Source of the DNA: Clostridium sp.
Lineage (GTDB): Bacteria; Cyanobacteriota; Vampirovibrionia; Gastranaerophilales; Gastranaerophilaceae
Length of the DNA: 64,000 bases
Assembly: GCA_018362895.1 (NCBI GenBank)
Contig: JAHALR010000003.1
Coordinates: forward strand, 124,001-188,000
Direction of reading: 5' to 3'
Shown here one piece after another: positions 41,705 through 50,303 of the stretch. Every line of letters starts with the position of its first letter. The stretch's first letter is position 1. Made by a program: the position numbers and the translations under genes. The notes beneath the pieces are model-generated. The model had not been told where the DNA came from and did no database searches. It saw only the letters and a program-made list of their open reading frames with translations.

Positions 41705-44700
41705 ATTTTAAAAGTTTTTCTATTGTATCTAACAGGTAGTCTTGATTAAAGTTTGATTTTTTTATAAATGCATCAACGTCCGGCATATCTTTTGCGAGAT
41801 TTTCGGTGTCGTATGATGAAATTATGATTACAGGAATATTTTTGAATTTTTGATGTGATTTTAGTTCTTTAACAAACATTCCTCCGTCCATTTCCGGCAT
41901 TTCCATATCGGAAAGTATGAGATCAAAGTCCTCTTTGTACAGCTTCTCAAAGGCTTCTCTCGGGTTATTTACCATTTCAAAACTATATCCCCAGTGAACT
42001 AAAATATTTTTCAAAAGTTCTCGTGTTGTCATAGAATCATCAACAATGAGAATCTTATATTCTTTGTTTGGTTTAGTATTGATTTGGTATTTAGGAACGG
42101 CCATTAACGGTTTTTCAACAGGTGTATATGTACTTTTGTATAAATCTGTGAGATTTAAAATCAGGCAAACTTCTCCATTTGCGAGTGTAGTAATTCCTGA
42201 GATATGTTTGAGTTTCATAATAGGAGGTTCAAGTTTTTTCTGAAGTATATCCTGATCCCCGAGGATTTTATCCACAATAAGCCCCATTAGTGAATTTTCA
42301 ATTTCAATTAAGACTACCGTATGTTTTTCTGTTTTTGAAAAATCTGTTGCGGGAAGTCCCATAAGCTCGCTAAGGTAAAATATATTCACGGTTTTTCCGT
42401 CAATTATCATAGATTTTGTATCATTTCTGAAATAGACGTCTTTTTTATTTACCCACATAACTGTTTTTATTGATGTCATCGGCATTGCGAAAAGCTGTTT
42501 TGAAGATTCAACAATAAATGCTTTGAGCGTAGACATTGAGATTGGCAGTTCAATTGTTATTTTTGTTCCCTGTTTGGGTACAGAAAATACTTTAACAGTT
42601 CCGTTTAATTGGTTAATTTTTGTTTGAACTATATCCAGCCCCACACCTCTTCCTGAGATTTCTGTCACAACCTGTTCTGTTGAAAATCCGGGCCAGAAAA
42701 TTATGTTCATAATTTGTTCTGCTGAAAGGTAATCTGCTTCTTTCTGTGTTATTAAGTTTTTCTCCAGAGCTCTGTTGACAATTTTTTTCAGGTCTATTCC
42801 TCTTCCATCATCGTGAATTTCGATGATAATTTTATTTTGAAGGCTTTTTGCTATAAGATAGATTTTTCCTTTAGGTGATTTTCCGGCTGCAATCCTTTCT
42901 TGAGGTGTTTCAATTCCATGGTCGATAGAGTTTCTGATTATGTGCATCAAAGGTGCTTTTATTTCTTCTATAACTTTTTTATCAGCACTTGTTTCACTTC
43001 CTGAAATCAAAAGTTCAATGTCTTTTCCAGTATCTTTTGAAATATCTCGAATCATTCTCGGAAACATGTGAAATATGGTTGCCAGAGGTAAAACCCGGAT
43101 ATTTTTAATCATTCCTTCGAGTTGTGTAATTATCAGGTTTTGTTTTGTATCTTCTTCATCAATAGATTTTTGAAGATTCAAAATTCTATTATTTAATTTT
43201 ACAATTTTGGCTGAGTTTTCCTGAAATATAGAAAAGATTTGTTTGCTGAATAGTGAAAGTGTTGTGTAATCTATTTTTTCGGTAGTATTCAGATATTTCC
43301 TATCATAATATTTGATAAAACTTTGAGATTTATGATTAAAATTCCTCCATTCAACTAGATCTTGAAGAATTTTTTCCAACTCCGATATATTTTTTTTGTG
43401 TTTGATTCTTCCTATAATCAATTCACCCATTTGGTTTACGAGCCTGTCGAGTTTTTTTGAATCTACACGCAAGGTTCTGATAGAGGTTGTTTCAAAAGAG
43501 TTGAAAAAGTCTTGTGCTTTTTTTACAGGAAGAGACGATTCATCCAATGTAGTACTCAAGTTGGTTAGAGGATTGATAGAGCTGTTTAAATCCAGCATTT
43601 GTTTAATAATATCAAGTCTTTGCAAAACAAGAGATATATCTTCTGTATCTTCTTTTTCTTCCAGAGTCATTTTTTCAACAGAATTCAGACTTTGCTTGAG
43701 AATTGTTATAATTTCTTTTTCAGGTAATGTATTACTGTTTTTTACAACTTCAAGAATTTCTTCAATTTTATGAGAAATGTCAATCGCTTCTTTGTTTTTT
43801 GAAAGTTCAATAATTATATCCAGTGCATCATTAAGGGCAGGTATTTGGGATAAGTTGTTTTCAAGCTTATTAAAACCTTCTTTAACAAAATCTACTTTTT
43901 CAATAAAATCTTTGATGACGGATTCATTTTCTTTGTTTATGGGGTTATCCTGTGAAGATTCAATTTCAGTTTCCTGTTTGATTTTTTCTTCAACAGCTTT
44001 TTTGTAATCAAATTTTTCGATTGAAAATTCTTCATAAATTTTATTAAGAGAATTGACGATGTTTGTAAGTTTTCCGTCAATTTCTTTTTGTTCTTCTTCA
44101 GTAAGAATGTTCGAATTTTGAACAACAAAATTAAGTTTTTCTTCCAAATTATTGATTTCATTTTTTATATCAAAATAATCTGTTTGTTCAAATTTTTCTG
44201 ACAGTTGTTTGAGAAGATAATAAAAAGTTTCAATGTATGATTCACCGCCTTCTTTTCCAATGTTAATGAGAAGAAGAAAGGCTTCTGATATCAGTGCATT
44301 TATTGTGAGTATATTTTTTTTGAATTCTTTTGCTTTTTTTGATAAAGAAGTTTTAATTTTTTTTTCTTCTTTAGCGGCTATTTCGGAGGTTGGTTCATAT
44401 TTTTTTATTAATTCATCGATATGGTCAATGAGTTTTTGAATGTCATCAGTATAATATTCTTTTTTTATTTTTACAGATTCTTGAATGAGTTCATTTAGTA
44501 AATCAGTCACTTGATATAAAGCATCTGAAATTTCTCTGTTTATTTCTATTTTGTTTTCTTTAGCAAGACCCAGAACGTCTTCAGCTTTGTGTGCAAGTCT
44601 TTGAATATTGTTAAAGCCTATCATTCTCGCTGCACCTTTAAGTGAATGTGCATCACGAAACAGATAAACAAGCAGTTCTTCTTTGTTGGGGTTTGTTTCA

Positions 44701-44798
44701 AGCTGCAAGAGGTTGTTATTCATCTTTTGGATGATTTCTTCAGTTTCACCCCTGAATATATTTAAGATTTCTTCAAACTCTTCCGGTTGAAAATCCAT
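41697..44798 (-). CDS. cheA: Hybrid CheA-type chemosensory kinase with receiver domain
   Basis: This 1033-residue protein has Hpt at the N-terminus with His51 in FRDAHSLKGAARMIGF. A long Glu/Lys-rich helical linker (to ~450) follows. Then come a dimerisation/phosphotransfer region, the HATPase (IIRNSIDHGIETPQERIAAG; HDDGRGID; GRGVGLDIVQTKI), a CheW-like domain and a C-terminal receiver (ILIVDDSMTTREL; phospho-Asp in LILSDMEMPEMDGG). This is the ChpA/PilL-like design in which CheA and its regulator are fused, common for pilus-based motility in Cyanobacteria and Pseudomonas. It likely works with the MCP and CheW nearby. AGGAAG precedes ATG 44798. Confidence 0.95.
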   Translation of the reverse strand: MDFQPEEFEEILNIFRGETEEIIQKMNNNLLQLETNPNKEELLVYLFRDAHSLKGAARMIGFNNIQRLAHKAEDVLGLAKENKIEINREISDALYQVTDLLNELIQESVKIKKEYYTDDIQKLIDHIDELIKKYEPTSEIAAKEEKKIKTSLSKKAKEFKKNILTINALISEAFLLLINIGKEGGESYIETFYYLLKQLSEKFEQTDYFDIKNEINNLEEKLNFVVQNSNILTEEEQKEIDGKLTNIVNSLNKIYEEFSIEKFDYKKAVEEKIKQETEIESSQDNPINKENESVIKDFIEKVDFVKEGFNKLENNLSQIPALNDALDIIIELSKNKEAIDISHKIEEILEVVKNSNTLPEKEIITILKQSLNSVEKMTLEEKEDTEDISLVLQRLDIIKQMLDLNSSINPLTNLSTTLDESSLPVKKAQDFFNSFETTSIRTLRVDSKKLDRLVNQMGELIIGRIKHKKNISELEKILQDLVEWRNFNHKSQSFIKYYDRKYLNTTEKIDYTTLSLFSKQIFSIFQENSAKIVKLNNRILNLQKSIDEEDTKQNLIITQLEGMIKNIRVLPLATIFHMFPRMIRDISKDTGKDIELLISGSETSADKKVIEEIKAPLMHIIRNSIDHGIETPQERIAAGKSPKGKIYLIAKSLQNKIIIEIHDDGRGIDLKKIVNRALEKNLITQKEADYLSAEQIMNIIFWPGFSTEQVVTEISGRGVGLDIVQTKINQLNGTVKVFSVPKQGTKITIELPISMSTLKAFIVESSKQLFAMPMTSIKTVMWVNKKDVYFRNDTKSMIIDGKTVNIFYLSELMGLPATDFSKTEKHTVVLIEIENSLMGLIVDKILGDQDILQKKLEPPIMKLKHISGITTLANGEVCLILNLTDLYKSTYTPVEKPLMAVPKYQINTKPNKEYKILIVDDSMTTRELLKNILVHWGYSFEMVNNPREAFEKLYKEDFDLILSDMEMPEMDGGMFVKELKSHQKFKNIPVIIISSYDTENLAKDMPDVDAFIKKSNFNQDYLLDTIEKLLKYD

Positions 44799-44831
44799 TT
44801 AATGTCTTCCTAAACTTTTTAAGTAATGGCT

Positions 44832-45842
44832 TTATTTATTTTTCAGCTCATTAATATTGTCTATGTTATTGTTTATGCTATTTTGCATTTGTGCAAGATC
44901 AGAGGCGACTGCATGCAGGCTTTTTACTATTTCAGCAGAAAGTTTTTCCTGACTTTCAGAGTTGAATGAAACATTTTCAATGAATTTCATCAGATTAGTG
45001 ACTGCTTCATTCAGAACATTGAAATTTTGTTCAATGTTGCCAGCAAGTTTAACACCGGACTCAATTTCTTTGCTTCCTTCTTCTGTTGCCATAACCGTTG
45101 AGTTTGTAGTGTGCTGAATATCATTGATTAAAGAAGAAATTTTAGTAGTTGCCTGTTTTGATTCATCTGCAAGTTTTCTGATTTCCCCTGCTACAACAGC
45201 AAATCCCTTTCCGTGTTCACCGGCTCTTGCCGCTTCTACTGCTGCATTTAATGCAAGCATGTTGGTCTGTTCTGCTATGTCTTCAACCAATCCGATGATA
45301 GATCCAATTTGTTGAATATATTCACTTAATTCGAGAATAAGTTCTGCAATAATCTGGATTCGTTGTTTCAAAACTATCATTTTGTCTATATTTGCTTGCA
45401 CAGGTTTTTGTTCAAGGTCTGTATCTTTTAATGATTGCGCAACTTTATACAGAGCTTCTTTAGAATTTTGTTTGAGTGAAAATGCCAGAGATTTTATTTT
45501 TTCTACATTATCAGATGCTTGAGAGAAAGATGTTTCATATCTTTGAACGGCAGTTTTTTGTGCAACTGTCAAATCCAAAATTTTTGCGGCTGACGTTTTT
45601 GTCTGTTTGCTTTTGAATTCCAGATCTTTTCTCAATTCGTTCAATAGCCATTCTCTTGTCCAGATATACTGTCCCAGATAAGCAAGAAATAACAGAGAAA
45701 TAACGATTACTGCTGCCGGTGTCCATATTTGTTTAATTGATATGGCAATAATTAGCATCAAAAGGATAACAAGACCTATTACATCGAGTATAAATTTAAT
45801 GTCCGATTTTTTTCTGTAATCCAATGATTTATCTTCACTCAT
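44832..45842 (-). CDS. Methyl-accepting chemotaxis protein lacking a large sensor domain
   Basis: This 336-residue protein has two close membrane helices (~17-36 and ~38-56) with only a few residues between them. The rest is a long coiled-coil signalling domain ending in the tip QTNMLALNAAVEAARAGEHG, FAVVAGEIRKLADES. No PAS, GAF or periplasmic ligand domain. It is like PilJ-class or membrane-state sensors, so it may report membrane, force or an accessory protein. It begins the run MCP-cheA-HD-BI-1. AGGGGA precedes ATG 45842. Confidence 0.93.
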   Translation of the reverse strand: MSEDKSLDYRKKSDIKFILDVIGLVILLMLIIAISIKQIWTPAAVIVISLLFLAYLGQYIWTREWLLNELRKDLEFKSKQTKTSAAKILDLTVAQKTAVQRYETSFSQASDNVEKIKSLAFSLKQNSKEALYKVAQSLKDTDLEQKPVQANIDKMIVLKQRIQIIAELILELSEYIQQIGSIIGLVEDIAEQTNMLALNAAVEAARAGEHGKGFAVVAGEIRKLADESKQATTKISSLINDIQHTTNSTVMATEEGSKEIESGVKLAGNIEQNFNVLNEAVTNLMKFIENVSFNSESQEKLSAEIVKSLHAVASDLAQMQNSINNNIDNINELKNK

Positions 45843-45962
45843 TCTGTAAATCCCCTGTTAATTTAGCTAAAAATGCAATATAATTATTTTATAACAAATT
45901 TGCGTTTGCGCCAACTTGTTACGTAATATAGAGGAGAAAGAAAAGGAAGAGAATCTGTTTCA

Positions 45963-47006
45963 ATGGAATATACGAAATCCCTTTTGACAATAGAAGATCC
46001 TAACAATTTGCATCTTTGTTTTGAGCTTGATGATAAAACTTATGCTATAAATGCAAAAAATGTGCTTGAAGTTACGACACTTCCAATGATTAATGAACCC
46101 CAAAAGTTGCCTGAATGTATTGTCGGTATATTGAATTACAATGATTTGTTTATCAATGTTTTTGATATTAGGAAAGTTTTTGACCTGCCGTCTAAAAATT
46201 ATGAGCTTAGCAACAAAGTTATTATTATGAAGGGGGACGAATCCTTATTTGCAATGATTGTGGATCAGGTGTCGGAATTTTTTACTGCTCAGCCTGCTAA
46301 TGTACAAAGGGTAATGGGTGAAAATTTTAATAACATTGTAAGAACTTTTTATAAAATAGATGAAAAAATCATAAATATCATTGATGTAGAAAAGTTAGAA
46401 GATACGGTAAAAAAAGTTCATTTCGAAAAAAATACAACAAGCTATTCCGAATTGTTTCCAAAAGATGAAGAATCACTTTGTATTATGCAAAGAAGAAGCA
46501 AAGAAATTGCAAAATCACCTATTCTTGCTCTTGATGCTGATTTTTATGGGCGTAATCAATATATTATTTTTACGATAAACAAACATAAATACTGTATTTA
46601 TTCTCTTTTTGTGAAAGAGCTTATTACTTTAAAAAATTACCCTGTTACAAAAATTCCTTTTACTCCTGATTTTGTTGAAGGGATTGTCAACCTCAAAGGT
46701 AATTTTTATACTGTTATCGATTTAAAAAAGTTTATTGGTTTGGATTGTGATTCAAAAAGTGAAATTAACCCTGAAAGCAAAATTATTGTAATAGAATCTT
46801 CTGAATTAAAAATTGCTTTTCTTACAGATGAAATAAATGACATAATTAATATTTCACCTGAGGTGATTAATAATAAAAATGATATGAAGCTTGATAAATT
46901 ATATATTCAAGCCGAAGCATATATTGATGATAAAGTTTATAATATTTTGAATATAGACAAGCTTATAAATGATGAGCGTTTATATGTTGATAACAGTTCA
47001 CAATAA
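45963..47006 (+). CDS. Tandem CheW-like scaffold protein
   Basis: This 347-residue protein has two CheW-like domains in a row: residues ~15-145 (LCFELDDKTYAINAKNVLEV, then GILNYNDLFINVFDIRKVF) and ~190-340 (YIIFTINKHKYCIYSLFVKE, then GIVNLKGNFYTVIDLKKFI). It would bridge the MCP to the CheA hybrid, which is divergently encoded 120 nt away. A double CheW in one chain is unusual; it may increase array valency. The ribosome site before ATG 45963 is distant (AAAGGAAG at ~15 nt). Confidence 0.88.
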   Translation: MEYTKSLLTIEDPNNLHLCFELDDKTYAINAKNVLEVTTLPMINEPQKLPECIVGILNYNDLFINVFDIRKVFDLPSKNYELSNKVIIMKGDESLFAMIVDQVSEFFTAQPANVQRVMGENFNNIVRTFYKIDEKIINIIDVEKLEDTVKKVHFEKNTTSYSELFPKDEESLCIMQRRSKEIAKSPILALDADFYGRNQYIIFTINKHKYCIYSLFVKELITLKNYPVTKIPFTPDFVEGIVNLKGNFYTVIDLKKFIGLDCDSKSEINPESKIIVIESSELKIAFLTDEINDIINISPEVINNKNDMKLDKLYIQAEAYIDDKVYNILNIDKLINDERLYVDNSSQ

Positions 47007-47014
47007 AAGAAAAA

Positions 47015-47050
47015 GCCGCTATTTTGGCGGCCTTAAAGTAAACAGTTTAC
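47015..47050 (+). other. Hairpin and palindrome after the CheW gene
   Basis: GCCGC (47015-47019) pairs with GCGGC (47027-47031), followed at 47038-47050 by the perfect 13-nt palindrome GTAAACAGTTTAC. There is no T-run, so this is a weak terminator candidate or a binding site before the glycosyltransferase-like gene, whose own AGGAG is at ~47157. Confidence 0.35.
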
Positions 47051-47164
47051 GAGTGAGAGTGGAATATGCACAGTTTTATACTATAAAATTATAGAACTTT
47101 CTTGAAGTAGCCACTTGTATAAATCTCTTTATCTATTAGGATATAATTTTAGAGAGGAGTTTTT

Positions 47165-49375
47165 ATGTTCACATTTGTGTCTTTAATAAAATTTATTGTT
47201 TCATTTTTGATGATATTTACTTCATCCTATTTTATATCAGCTATTTTTTCACCTAAGGCTAAAGATGGGGCTTCAAAGTACGGCACGGGATTTTTGTATA
47301 TTCTTCTTGGAATGTTTGCCCAAACAGTTTTGACGTTTGAATTTTTGTCATTGTTCAAGGCTATTAATGAAATAAGTGTGCTGTTTTGTAATGCTGTTTT
47401 TCTCTTTTTAACTCTAATTTTATGGCTAAAAAAGGGCAGACCACTTTATCGTCCTCAATTTAAACGAACATTTTTGAAAATTTTAAAAGGTTTGAAAAGA
47501 GACAAAATTCTTATGATTATGGCTTTCGGGTTTGTCTTCTTTATTTGTGTCACTGTAATAATGAATTTATTTATGCCTGTTTCAAGCTATGATGCTTTGA
47601 CCTATCATTTGAACAGATCTTCTTTCTGGCTTACACAGGGTAGTTTGAATCATTTTGTAACAGCTGATGACAGAAACCTTGTTATGCCTATAAATTCAGA
47701 GATTTTGTATCTATGGGTTCTTTTGTTTTTAAAAAATGATATCGGGCTGAGCTTTTTTACATTTTTCGGATATATTGCTTCACTGTTTAGTGTTTACAAT
47801 ATTCTTGCAATACTTGGATTTAGTGAAAGAAAAAAGCTGTGGAGCTTGCTTATTCTTTCGTCTTTTGCTTCTGTAATTGCCGAATCATCGAGTGTTGAAA
47901 CAGATATTTTAATAGCCGGTTTGGTGCTTACAAGTATATTGCTGTTTTTAGTTTCATTAAGGGAACGAAAAATAGGTTTAATTTTCTTTTCATCTCTGGC
48001 ATACGCTCTTGCAATGGGGACAAAGACCCCTTCTATAATTGCATTTCCCGGAGTGTTTCTGCTTCTTTGCTTTTTCTCCTACAAGACTGATAAAAAAGAA
48101 TTTTATAAACCTATTCTTGCGTATATCGGTTTTTTATTTATAAATTTTATACTTTTTTCAAGTTATAACTATATCTTGAACTTTATGAGTTTTGGAAGTT
48201 TTCTCGGCTCTGAATCTGCTCGGGAAATCCATGGATTTCGAGGTGGTGTCAAGGCTGTTATTGCTAATTACATAAGATATATTTTTATGATGTTTGATTT
48301 TTCCGGATTCAGATACAGTGAATATGTGGGGGAACATATAAATAATGCTAAATTTGCATTGTTTGACCTGTTAAAGATTCCTCATGAACTCGGTGTCGAA
48401 ATGTCAGATGAAAATATAATTAATAACAGATTGATGGATGTGAAAATGGGTGCAGGTTTATTGGGCTTTTTGGTATTTTTACCGTCTGCTTTCACCTCTT
48501 TGATTGTAGGTTTTTGTAATAGAAACAAAAAGAAAGCATATGCTCTTTGTGCTTTTGCTTTTATGTTCTTTTTCAATTTATTTTGTTTATCTTTTTCACT
48601 GGCATATATGGTATTCAGTGTAAGATTTGTGACCTTTTTGATAGTTATATCTTCGCCTGTGCTTGCTGTTTCTTATTTAAGCCAGAAGAACTTTATGACA
48701 GCTTTAGTTAAACTTATGCTTTTGTTTTTTGTCATGTCATATTTTCTTGTTATGAGTACAAATCTGGCTTCAAGACAATTCTCTGATGCATTAAAAGTTG
48801 TTTTAAAAGAGCCTACATTGAATGATGCAAGAGAAAAAATAAGATGTGCATTGTTCAATGGATATGAAGGCAAAATGCCATTTTGTTATCTGAGGGATAT
48901 TATTCGTACAACGCCCAAAGGAACAAAATTCGGTATATTTCCCAGTGTAAACAGCCGTTTATATGTAATTAGTATGTTGAATAATGAAGGCTATCATATA
49001 GAGGTTCTTTTGCCTGAAAAAGCTCCTCAGTATGATTTGAGTAAATATGATTATTTAATTACGACAGACAAAGTTCTGACGAGTTCTGTCCTGTTGAGTA
49101 AAACGAAAGATACAAAGGTTGAGTATAAAATTAATTCAGACGGTGAAGCATATTTTGACAGCATAAGACCTTTCAGCTGTATTTATGCGGATCATTATTC
49201 TCACATGCCTTATGATCCTTCAAAAAAAGGTCAGGTAATTGTTACATCAAGCTGTTACATAATGAATGATTTCTTTAAAGAGAGAGGTTTTTCTTATGTT
49301 CAAAGTTATGATTTTCAATCAGTTATTTCAGAGAATGCAAACTTTATGACGATATATAAAAATAACGCCAAATAA
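47165..49375 (+). CDS. Polytopic membrane protein, probable GT-C glycosyltransferase
   Basis: This 736-residue protein has about a dozen hydrophobic helices in the first ~540 residues, then a soluble C-terminal domain (~545-736). After the fourth helix comes VSSYDALTYHLNRSSFWLTQ, an acidic loop reminiscent of the Asp-containing first loop of GT-C/PMT enzymes that use lipid-linked sugars. The assignment rests on topology and this loop, so a different membrane enzyme is possible. AGGAG precedes ATG 47165. It would act on the outer face of the inner membrane. No linked glycan operon is seen. Confidence 0.65.
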   Translation: MFTFVSLIKFIVSFLMIFTSSYFISAIFSPKAKDGASKYGTGFLYILLGMFAQTVLTFEFLSLFKAINEISVLFCNAVFLFLTLILWLKKGRPLYRPQFKRTFLKILKGLKRDKILMIMAFGFVFFICVTVIMNLFMPVSSYDALTYHLNRSSFWLTQGSLNHFVTADDRNLVMPINSEILYLWVLLFLKNDIGLSFFTFFGYIASLFSVYNILAILGFSERKKLWSLLILSSFASVIAESSSVETDILIAGLVLTSILLFLVSLRERKIGLIFFSSLAYALAMGTKTPSIIAFPGVFLLLCFFSYKTDKKEFYKPILAYIGFLFINFILFSSYNYILNFMSFGSFLGSESAREIHGFRGGVKAVIANYIRYIFMMFDFSGFRYSEYVGEHINNAKFALFDLLKIPHELGVEMSDENIINNRLMDVKMGAGLLGFLVFLPSAFTSLIVGFCNRNKKKAYALCAFAFMFFFNLFCLSFSLAYMVFSVRFVTFLIVISSPVLAVSYLSQKNFMTALVKLMLLFFVMSYFLVMSTNLASRQFSDALKVVLKEPTLNDAREKIRCALFNGYEGKMPFCYLRDIIRTTPKGTKFGIFPSVNSRLYVISMLNNEGYHIEVLLPEKAPQYDLSKYDYLITTDKVLTSSVLLSKTKDTKVEYKINSDGEAYFDSIRPFSCIYADHYSHMPYDPSKKGQVIVTSSCYIMNDFFKERGFSYVQSYDFQSVISENANFMTIYKNNAK

Positions 49376-49377
49376 GT

Positions 49378-49406
49378 TTGACATAAAAATTTGTCAAAAG
49401 TAAAAT
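49378..49406 (+). promoter_or_regulatory. Consensus sigma-70 promoter of the riboswitch operon
   Basis: TTGACA (49378-49383), a 17-nt spacer, and TAAAAT (49401-49406). The -35 box is also one arm of the inverted repeat TTGACA/TGTCAA. Predicted start near 49413, only ~38 nt after the previous gene ends, giving a ~185-nt leader before ATG 49599. Confidence 0.8.
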
Positions 49407-49414
49407 TATTCAAG

Positions 49415-49560
49415 AAGAAAGGAAATGGGGTGAAACTCCTCAGCTGAGCCGCAGCCGTACAGCCGGAATACTTTCGAGAGTTTTACTCTAAAATAAAACA
49501 CCGCTGCTTCGGGCATTAGGCCGTGGTAATATTTACAGCTTTGCTTTGAGTATCCGTGTT
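49415..49560 (+). promoter_or_regulatory. Probable cobalamin riboswitch in the leader of an unknown operon
   Basis: The segment 49421-49472 carries the ordered core of cobalamin riboswitches. GGAAATGGGGTGAAACTCC matches the GGAA..GGTGNAANTCC part, CAGCTGAGCCGCAGCCGTAC matches GCNGNNCCCGCNACNGT, and AGCCGGAATAC matches AGYCNGAAUACC. The match is closest to the cyanobacterial style. Further stems (GAGAG/CTCTA; CACCGC/GGCCGTG) complete a structured ~140-nt leader. Adenosylcobalamin or another corrinoid would be the ligand; control is likely at translation of the ATG 49599 gene, since no T-run terminator is present. Subclass and function need a covariance-model search. Confidence 0.68.
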
Positions 49561-49598
49561 TTTATTTTTAGGAATTAAGAACAGGGATATTTTACTTT

Positions 49599-50303
49599 AT
49601 GACTTCCTCACTTTCCAGAACCGGAAACTCAAAAATTGGAACTTGCCCTCATGGGTTGCCTCTTGGTGCGTGTCCGATTTGTAACGGTATGAGCGGCGGC
49701 GGAAGCGTGAAAAAAGATAATAAACCCAAAGAAATGAGCTGGAATGAGTGTTATGCAATAGGTCAGATGCTTAAAGCACAAAAACAAGCCAGAATTCATA
49801 CACAACAGATGTTTGCCGCACAGGATATGAGGGCACATCTTGAAAATCTGCAAATGCAAATCAATGCTCTTAAAATAATGGCGCAGAATAATCTTCCAAA
49901 ACCAATAGCAAAATTGGTTTCCGCTCTTGCTGATGGAGTGCTGGTACCTGCTGCTCGTGTATTGCAATCTGTTGCAAATGGTTTTCAAAATGTTGTTAAT
50001 ATCCTTTCTAAGGCTGTTAATGATGCTAAACAAAAGGCTACTGAGATAATGGATAAGCTTACGGCGGTATTTGGTGAGGCAAAGGCTGCGCTGCAAAAGA
50101 AAATTGATGAAAAATTCAAGGATATGAAGAAAAAAATATTCAATTTATTCGGACTTGCGTTAGCTGAGAATGAAGAAGATGAAGAACTGAAAAAAATAGA
50201 GGAAGAAAAAAGACTTTATGAGCTTAATACTGCTAAAGAAGCTCTTTTTGATTTAATGAAGAATCCCGAAATTACCAGGGAAGAAGAAAGTGAAGATTAT
50301 TAA
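49599..50303 (+). CDS. Cys-motif (CPHG..CPIC) coiled-coil protein, first gene of riboswitch operon
   Basis: This 234-residue protein has an N-terminal Cys/His motif TCPHGLPLGACPICNGMSGG (C-x-H then C-x-x-C, a putative metal site). A long helical, amphipathic region follows (~45-200), then an acidic tail (EEDEELKKIEEEKRLYEL). No signal peptide. I do not recognise the family. It overlaps the next gene by one base (TAATG), so translation is coupled. Given the leader, its dose may respond to cobalamin; the metal site could be for cobalt, zinc or iron. Confidence 0.65.
   Translation: MTSSLSRTGNSKIGTCPHGLPLGACPICNGMSGGGSVKKDNKPKEMSWNECYAIGQMLKAQKQARIHTQQMFAAQDMRAHLENLQMQINALKIMAQNNLPKPIAKLVSALADGVLVPAARVLQSVANGFQNVVNILSKAVNDAKQKATEIMDKLTAVFGEAKAALQKKIDEKFKDMKKKIFNLFGLALAENEEDEELKKIEEEKRLYELNTAKEALFDLMKNPEITREEESEDY

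Noticed and set aside
43396..43773. 125-codon plus-strand frame inside cheA
   Set aside because: Antisense of the Glu/Lys-rich CheA linker, lacking ribosome site and domain.
49421..49560. c-di-GMP (GEMM), TPP or SAM riboswitch as alternatives for the leader
   Set aside because: The characteristic cores of these classes are not present, while the GGTGNAANTCC, CCGCNRCNGT and AGYCNGAAUAC order fits cobalamin riboswitches.
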